From Locusta migratoria (taxonomy: Eukaryota > Arthropoda > Insecta > Orthoptera > Acrididae): a stretch of 64,000 nt of DNA. Under the pieces are notes generated by a model that was not told the origin of the DNA, ran no database searches, and was given only the letters and a program-made list of their open reading frames with translations. The translations under genes were made by a program, and so were the position numbers. Each line of letters opens with the position of its first letter. Within the stretch, counting starts at the first letter, position 1. Below are positions 46,701 to 56,700 of the stretch, piece after piece. Where the stretch lies: the NCBI GenBank assembly GCA_026315105.1, contig CM048746.1, forward strand, positions 563,035,940-563,099,939, written 5' to 3'.

Positions 46701-49694
46701 AAAATGGCTGTAGTGTGTTGGCATAAAGGGGTAATACCTTCACGAGTAATTTTAAAATCCAGATAAACAATGGAGGTTTGGAAAAATTGGCACTTGTCCA
46801 GATTGCATCTAAGTGCAGCAGACTGTAAGTACTGTGGAAGTACGTGAGAAAGTTAAAAGAATACCATGCTGTGCATTGTATGACAATATACATAATAGAA
46901 TTTTCCAAATGAGAGACTATGTTTGTTACTGTCTATGTATTATTTCAAACAAATTTTCACTGCCGCGGCGGAGTGGCCAACCACATTGAGGTGCTATGCT
47001 CCAATGAGCGAGACCGCTCTCCATCAGGGGTTTGAATCCTCCCTCAGGCATGGATGTTTGTGCTGTCCTTAGTGTAACGTAGTTTATAAGTAGTTTGTAA
47101 GTTTAGGGACTGATGAGCCCATAGTTAAGTCCCATAAGCTTAAGAAACTTTTGAACATTTGAAATTTTCACTGTTTGAACAAATAACACCCCTCGTATGA
47201 CAAATTTCAGTCTGATGGTATCTATTATGTGATTTGCTATTTTTGTCTTGTCTATCTGTAATCTTTAGATTCATGACCCTTCAAACATTGATTATACAGA
47301 AATAAAGAGTTCAACAGTTTAATTTTTTTGAAGGGTGGTAGAACACACACAAATCCCTGTTTAAAAGTTATTTGCATTCAGCCTTAGCTGTTCGAATTGG
47401 GTCTTGACATACCGGGTGATCAAAAAGTCAATATAAATTTGAAAACATTATAAATCACGGAATAGTGTAGATATAGAGGTAAAAATTGACACACATACTT
47501 GGAATGACATGGGGTTTTATTAAAATAAATAAAATAAAAATAAAGAGAGTTCAAAAAATGTCTGACAGATGGCGCTTCATCTGTTCAGAAAAGAAATAAG
47601 TAGCATAACAAATTAAGACAAAGCAAAGATGATGTTCTTTACAGGAAATGCTCAATATGTTCACCATCATTCCTCAACAATAGCTGTAGTCTAGGAATAA
47701 TGTTGTGAACAGCACTGTAAAGCATGCCCAGAGTTATGCTGAGGTGTTGGCGTCGGATGTTGTCTTTCAGCATCCCTAGATATGTCGATTGATCACAATT
47801 CACTTGCGACTTCGGTAACCACAAAGCCAATAATCACACGGACTGAGGTTTGGTGACCTGGGAGGCCAAGCATGACAAAAGTGGCGTTTGAGCACACGAT
47901 CATCCCCAAAATACACGTGCAAGAGATCTTTCACGCATCTAGCTATATTGGGTGGAGCGCCATCCTGCATAAAAATCGTACAATCCAGCAGGTGTTTATC
48001 AGCCAGGCTGGGAATGATGCGATTCTGTAACGTATCGGCGTACCTCTCACCTGTCACGGTAGCAGTTACAAAACCAGAATCGCAGTTCCTAGAAGAAAAA
48101 AGGCCCAATAACAGTAGATGTGGTAAATTCAACCGATACCGTGACTTTCTCATCATGCAATGGAGTTTCCATGACAATTCTAGGATTTTCGCTAGCCCAT
48201 ATTCTGCAGTTGTGGGCGTGTACAGACCCTCGGAGCGTGAAATGAGCTTCGTCAGTCCACAACGCTTTACTCAACCAATCGTCATCTTCTGAAATGCCCA
48301 CACTGCAAATGCCCTTCGCTTCACTAAATAGCCAGGTAATGGTTCATGATGCCAATGGATTTTGTAAGGATAGCATCGGAGGTTACGCCTAAGTGCCAAC
48401 CAAGCAGTAGTGTATGGAATGCCAGTGTGACATGCGACTGCATGAGCGCTTACTTCCCCAAGCATAGAAGAATGCGCTACAGTTTCCATTTCTTCCTGAA
48501 CTGTCTCAGCAGCATTATGCCTTGTGCTCAGTCGGCCACTAAGGAGTCTATTGTCTAAACAACCCATGGCTTCAAACTTCGAAATCATTCTCACCACAGC
48601 TACATTTGTCAATGGACCTTTACCCCTTTGAATCCCCTTCCTATGGCAATAGGATCATTACACTGAACTAGCACATTTCCCATTCTGATAATACAACTTC
48701 ACTAAAAGCGCCTTTTCAGGTAACATCAACATGCTGCCACTGCTGGTGCATCTGATTCACTCTCTCTCATTACGGCTCCTTTTATACACAATTTTCATGT
48801 GCAGTCACTGGTGTTTGCTGTCCAGTGCCATGTGTTGGACATTTTTTGAACTTCTTTGTTATAATAAAACCCCATGACATTCCAAGCATGTGTGTCAATT
48901 TTTACCTCTCTATCTTCATTATTCTGTGATTTATTAAGTTTTCAAATTTCTACTGACTTTTTGATCACCCGGTATAAGAAATTTCGAATGTAAGCAGATG
49001 AACCAGAAGTATCCAAATATCATGTTGTCATCATTTGTGATTTCTATACATTTCAGGAGTGCTAGCATCTGGGGACTGCAAACGTGGAATTCATGTATGG
49101 AGGCCTCAAGAAAGCTGGACAGGTTGGCATGTTGATCAAAGACCTCTTATTGGTCATACTGCATCAGTGGAAGATCTTCAGTGGTCACCTAATGAACCAA
49201 ATGTGTTGGCTTCATGTTCTGTGGATAAAAGGTGAATGGAAAAGAGAGAGGATGTGTGGTTTTTTTAGAGGGGGGGGGAGATTTTATCTATTTTAATTTT
49301 TTTATGGATTCCTTTCAGCTGCTAACTTCTGAATATTTGAATGTGGATTTGTCATGTTGTTTCATGAGGAATGGTAAATATTATTAGAGGTGGCAGCTTG
49401 ACAGAGTTGTTGCAAACCAATATGGCTTTTATTTCAAAATAAAATTCTTACTGTTTACAGCTAATTCATCCCTTGTATTCCACCTCTTGTCCCATAGGGC
49501 AAGTTTTCCTGGCTCAACATTCTGGATTACTTTAAATATATATTTTCAGTTCACATTTCTGTTTTATATTATATAGTGAACAATAGAAATTTCAAGTTGG
49601 TAGATTAATAATATTATGAGAAGGATAGGTTGCAAATCACCTTAAAGACCCATATGCTGGTGCCATAGAGAGCCATGATGGAAGAACCTGTATA

Positions 49695-49750
<56 letters not shown>

Positions 49751-50304
49751 CGTTTTCTGATGAAGGCTTTGGCCACAAGCTAAGTTTTGCATTTTTGATT
49801 GTCTTTTTGCCATGCTTTCCTGTGGCTTAGCACCCTGTCTTTATGGTTAAGTTGCAATCTAGCCTTGTAAAATTATAGATCATTTTAATTGTTTTTCTTG
49901 GCAAAGGCCATCACTCAGAACTACATTCTTGGTAGATTCTGACAACTATCACACAATTTAGTGAACTGTGAAAAGCCAATATTAAAAGTCTTGCAGATGC
50001 TGTATCAATTATCATTGGATATAAGGATCACTCCAAGAACGACTGTATAATCCACTAGATGTAGAATCCAACTGAGGTCTGGCTGATCATACTTCATCTG
50101 TCAGAGTGTCACACACATGCACATGCCTGTGCATGGCAACTGTACGTCTCAACTCCAGAATTTGCATGTGATGCCACAAGGGTGATCTTGGAAGTAATCA
50201 CACTTAGCTTTACAAGACAGGGTTCATACTTGATCTCTGTTTGGTCTCACTGACACAATGAATACTATCTTCACGAGCTGATTTGATCCACACGCACACG
50301 CGTG

Positions 50305-50359
<55 letters not shown>

Positions 50360-50749
50360 GTGTCTCGTTGCCACGGTGGCCAAGTGGAGAGAGACCGACA
50401 CAGGGAAATAGGATGCATGCTTGTGTGGGTACGGAGTCTGAGGTGACCAGCCAGTGGGACAGCAGAAACTAGAAACACCAAGCTAGATTAGTACAAGAGA
50501 TATATTTTGCAGAAATAGTACATAGCTAACTTGGGTGGCAGCAGACTAGTGGAATGCAGATACATAATTTGAAGTCTAAGTATAAGAGAGTCTTAGCTAG
50601 TGCCTGTCCTGTTGCCAAGTGACTGATACAGTTCAGTGGTGGCTGCGAGCAGGGTGCAGCAAAGGGCACTCGTGGCTAATGTCTTAAGAACGCTGTGCTT
50701 GCATGGCGGCGCGCGGCGAAAGAACGTGGCATGCACTTCAGATTTGTGC

Positions 50750-50796
<47 letters not shown>

Positions 50797-53700
50797 GTGG
50801 AGAATGTAAAACAAGTGAGACCTCTATTTATATTTATATTGTTCTCAATGGCGACTGTTCATCAGAGACAAGTGTATCGTCAGGCATGCCACAAGGGAGT
50901 GTGTTAGGATCACTATTATTTTCTATCTATATAAATGATTTGATGGACAGAATAACTTGTAATTTCCGACTGTTTGCTGATGATACTGTGGTGCACAGGA
51001 GGGTGTTGTTATTAATTGACTGTAATAGATAAGGGATGACTTAGACAAAATTTCTAGTTGGTGTGGAGAATGGCAGCTAGCTCTAAATGTAGAAAAATGT
51101 AAGGTGATGCACATGACTAGGAAAAACAATCCCATAATGTTCGAATACAGCATTAGTAGTGATGCAATCGCGTCGTTCAAATATCTGGGCGTAACATTAC
51201 ACAGTGATATGGTATGGAACGTACGTGTAAGGAAAGTTGTGAGTAAGGCAGACAGCTGACTTCGGATTATTGGGAAAATATTGGGAAGATATACTTCATC
51301 TGTAAAGGAGACCACATATGAATCACTTGTATGAACACATCTTGAGTATTGCTCAAGTATTTGGGACTCACAGCAGATTTGTTTAAAGGAAGACATGGAA
51401 GCAGTTCAGAGGTGAGCAGCAAGGTTCATTACTGGTAGGTTTGACCAATGTGCGAATGTCACAGAAATGTTCCGGGAAGTCAAATGGGAATCAGTGGAGG
51501 AAAGACAAAGTTCTTTTCGAGAAATTCTGTTGAGAAAATTTAGAGGGCTAGAGTATGAAGCTGACTGCAGAACGATCTTGCTGCCACCTACTTACATTTC
51601 GCGTAAAGATCACAAAGGCAAGGTAAGAGAAATTAGGGCTCGTACAGAGGCATATAGACATTCTTTTTTCTCTTGTTCCATTTGGGAGTGGAGTGGGAAA
51701 GAAAATGACTAGTAGTGGTACAGTGTACCTTCTGCCACACTCCTTACAGTGGACTGCAGAGTATATATGTAGATGTAATTAAGATAGCCTGCAAAATCTG
51801 CTTTTACCACAGCTGATATTTGTAACAAATACTATTAGCAATATCATCTGATCTGTTAGTGGTATTTGTTCTGTAAGTGTTCTCACTTGTTCCCTACCAA
51901 ATTGTGACTTTGAGAATATAATTATTACTCCTGAGAAATAAATATTTTGGATGACATTATTTAAGGTAGTGTTACATACTTCCCTCTGTGAATGTATAAC
52001 TATATCATCAACATAAATAAATACTTTCTCTTTGGCATTAGCTCCAATAGCTTTATTTAATGCTCTAATAAAAACTGACACCAAAATGCCCAGCCCAGAA
52101 GGAGTACTGAATAAAAAACTGTATATTTTGTGGAATCATTATTGAGGACAATCTGTCAGTATCTGGTTGTGATAGCCATTGTGCTAATGCATTTTGTGCT
52201 AGTAAATTTTGTTGGGATTTCTTCTATTCTCAGAGATGTGTCTCTTTTTGGTTCTATAAATTTATTCACCGTACAGTACTAGGTAGTACTAGTACATTGA
52301 ACCATCTCATTTTTTTTTTTTTTTTTTTAAAGAAGAAATAAGGAATTATTATACGATCTATCAGATTTTTCGATGATGTTGCATGCTAATATTTTGATTT
52401 TATTTCTGACTAAAGAAATTATTGATGATGGCATGGGATAAGGGTTTTGTTTGATTTTTAATGGTGAAATATAATCTTAACAAACATAAAAACCTTGAAT
52501 GTGGTTACGTAATAGTTTAATATCGATTAAGTTAGTAATTGTTTGTATTAGCATTTTCATTTATTTTTGAGTCAAATAGTACTATATCTGTTCTACTATA
52601 TACGTTTGCCTCTGTCTAGACAGTGAATCTTTCCATAGATGTCTTTACAAAACTTTAAAGGAATCATATTGTTCTGTGGTTCATATGGGAAACTAGTTTT
52701 CAATTATCAAAATTCAAAGATACCTTATAATAAGAGAACTGATACACAAAAATTTATTGTTGAAAAGTAAAAGAATCAAATGAAAAGGAGTCAGATGTTC
52801 CGTAATTACAGCTCTTCCTGATAGTTCTGTTATTTTGACTCCTATAAAAATCAGGGATAGAATGTAATAATTTATTCACCTCCAAGAAGTGATCTTTCAC
52901 AAACCATTACTTCCTTACTCTAGAATTGTTTTTACTTGTACATGAGATAAATTGGTGTCTAATTCTGGTTTGACATATTTCTTTCATGATATAAAAATTA
53001 TGTTGATAATTTTGCCAATAAATGTTCCTTTTTTTCCCCTCCCTTTTTTAGTTTGAGAATATGGGACACTCGTTCATCACCTCAGGACGCAAATAAATTA
53101 ACTGTGGAGAATGCCCATGAAAGTGATGTGAATGTCATCAGCTGGAACAAGCATGAACCACTCATAGTTTCAGGAGGAGATGATGGTGTTCTCCATATAT
53201 GGGATTTACGGATGTTCAAGGTATTTTTAGCAAATCTCTCCTACACAGTGTCTAGCAAACACACTACTGAATCTTTAAATTAAACTTGTCACAAAAATGC
53301 AATGCCTACAGTTTTTACCACAAAAGAGCAAATCACCCAAACAGTGTAACAGAACACTGAGCACAACATGAAGCGTAAAGACAAACTAGCTGACAGAATA
53401 CAGGAGTCCAAACATCAAATTCAAGATGTTGGTGGCATGAGCATGCAAGCTCTCCTACCAACCAGTGAACCTGCATGGAGCACTGTTGGAGCACAGTGCA
53501 CCAGAACTCCTTGCTACCAAGAGCATTGACAGCCAGTGACACGAGCGCACTTGTTTCATCTGATCACTGGCACTACAGAATACAATTACAGTGGCCTAAC
53601 TAACAGCTTCTGCGTGCACCCCATCACATCCTTCCCCTCTTTCGTGGAGCTGGCACCACAAGCGTTGGCAGCAGAAGAGGTAAAAACAAATGCCGAAATC

Positions 53701-56700
53701 ACTGCAGGAGGCGAGGAGGCAACAGGGTCGATTCAGGTGGCTTGGTGGCAGCAATAATGACAGTGTGGAGACACCAGCTGTCCAACGAAGGTGTGGACTT
53801 CCATAGATTCAGCAGCATCTGAAGAAGTGCCCCCCCCCCTCAGAAAGATTGCTTATCAGCTGCTCCTGGCCCAGCTGGGTGTACAGGTAGAAGTGGCCCG
53901 GATGCTGACAATCATGGTAAAGGCACAAACACACCCTTAGAGTTGCCACAGGACACTAAGCAGTGAGGGGTGCGGGCCATGGTGTTGGATGTCAGATGTT
54001 TCATTTGATGGGGTCCATCCAAGCAACCACTGACACACACCAGGTGAGAATCCAGCACCAGTGGTGGTGCCATCTTGATGTCGATGCCTACCATCATTGC
54101 CTATGGAGTACCTCCATGACGTCAGCCCCTGGGTGTGTATGGGCTGTAGAAAAGGGCACTCAGATGATGACATCTTGCGTGCTCTGTTGCCATCATTTGA
54201 ACTCGCCACCGGTCAAATAAGTATGTTCAGGCAGGATCGCCTGTGGTATATTGCAAAGGGCATGCTGCAGTCTGTGGTATAAGACAGAGCATGTTTTGCA
54301 GCATCTGGAGCCTCTCTGTTGGGCTTCTGCCATTCATTGGGATGGTCTGTATAGTGCTTTGTCATTTGCACCTGAAAAGTTTGGCACCATAACCTCTGTC
54401 TCACCATTCGACTGGGGATGAAATAGCACTGATGTGAAATGGGTAATACCGTTCCGGCTGCAGATATCATCAAACACCACCAATAAAAACTTTGGACTAT
54501 TTCAAAGACTATCAGCTGTGGCAATCCTTTAATTGTGAAAACTTGTCATAGAGCCTGCACTGTAGCTTCTGGTGAGGTAGAGCACATGCACATGAGATAT
54601 GGGTAATTTGACAGTACATTCTCTACTACCCACCGCATGAGATTAAGGAAGAAGCCTGCAAAATCAGAAGGAACACAGCTTCACAACTGTTCGGAGTGGG
54701 TCACACAGCCTCCTGTTTGCCTGGGCCAAGACCACATTTTATTCATTATGACGAACCACCCTGTGATGAAAAACTTTAACAAGATGTTTGTGTGTGTTGG
54801 AAGGCTATGTTTCTATTTTTACATTTGACGCTAAGTGATTGTACTGGACTTTCTGAAGATGGTGACTGAGCTCACCGAAACCGGTTAAGGGACGAAAATA
54901 AATTTTTAGCGATCTCGGCTGAATGAAGTGTTTTATACACACACAGCACACTGCAGCCCTGAATAAGTTTGCCAGTTGCTGAACCAGTAGACAAAAGGTC
55001 TCATTAGAAATTTTCATGCAGGTCGTAGTCCAGTGGCCATGGTGTAATAGTGTAAGGATACATGACCGCAGAACTGATTCAACAATGACACCGACCTCAT
55101 CCAAATTTTTTGGTGAGGTGGAGTGTACCATCAACCACTGCCAGCCAGTTACAGCGGAGTAACCCCAATCAGTAATTCATTCTACTGACAGTTACATTCT
55201 TAACAATTGCACATTACAACACTATTAATTCAGATAACAGATATCACTTGCTAGTAATTAAACATTGGAGTTCTTCAATTTCACACTGGCAGGAGTGTTT
55301 ATTCAGGCATAAAAAAGGTCCATACATGCAAAGTGTAACAGCCAATGAAAAATCGTCTGTCATAAGTTGGTACTCTTAAGCATTCAGACTGCAAACTGAC
55401 TATTGTGTGTGTGTGGGAGGGGGGGGGGGGAGGCTACCTAAGGAGTGATGCAAGAACTTTGTTATTTCAGAAATAATATTTTTTGTAAGTTGTGTAGATT
55501 AGGTCTGTGATTTTAAATTCACTGTAAGACTTTACTGTTATCTGGTTTATGAAAAATAGTAAAGGATGGTATTATGAAAATATATAGAACGTTATTATGC
55601 TTCTGAATGTATTCTGGAAATGTATTCAATATTTGTGACATAGCATGTACCATATAATTGTGACTCCACATCAACTAGAACAACTGAAGATCAATAAAAC
55701 AGTTTCAAAAGTTGCACAGTTGGCACCTTGCTAAAACTTTCAAAGAGTACAATTTCCACATGTAGAATAAACAATATTTATTTTACCATAGAAAAGTATT
55801 ATTAAGTAGCCTGGGTAGTATAGAATCCAGGTAGTCATAACCCAAGAAGAAAAGGGTCTACTGCAATTCTATTTCTTCTAATGCTATGTATTTTGTTTTG
55901 TTTCAATTTTTCCTTTGTTTCTTTGCTGCCTTTCTCTCCTTTCCCTCCCTTTTCCAAGCTTCTTTTATTTATATCTCATTGTGTAATTAAATTAATTATG
56001 CTGCATGTTTAATAATGACTCACATAATTTCAATGCTTATTTAAGAACAATTTTCATCACACTTACAGCTTAATGATTCACGTGTACCTTTCCATTCTCA
56101 CTGCTTTCTTAATTGATTTGTAATTTGTCTTTCACTTGGTTTACTAGTTTGTAATGCATTTGTCATATGCTGTGACAGGAATCTTAGTGAATCATGATCA
56201 AAACATTTTCTATATACATATGTTTGCTAGTGAAAGTCTTTTCATTTTACAGCTGAGAGTCGATTCATATTTTACACATTTTTATGTGTTGTACAAGATT
56301 CTAAGGTAATCTGTAAATTTGTTTGTAGTTAATGTTTCTTTCAATTGTTTACTACAGTTTACAAAGCCTCAGCTTGTAATTTTCATTCAACATTTTATGG
56401 CTCACCTCCACAGTCTTACTCTGACCATGTGGGAAGAAACCTTTTCATTAACAACAATGGAAGGTCCAGTAAGGAATGTTAATAATAATATGAAGATAGG
56501 GGACAACTCACCATAAAGACGAATGTTGAGCCACCGTCAGACACTAATAAAAGACACACAAACACACACAATTCTAAATTTTCGGCTGGTGCTTTCCTCA
56601 GGCAGAGAAGACTCATCCACACAATCACTCAGGCACACTCATCCACTCGTCCGCCATCTCTGGCCGCCCAACACAGTCTGTCTGACTGACAGCAAGCAGA

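Noticed and set aside
50210..50814. ORFs with runs of Cys-Val or His-Thr
   Set aside because: Translations of CA/GT microsatellites.
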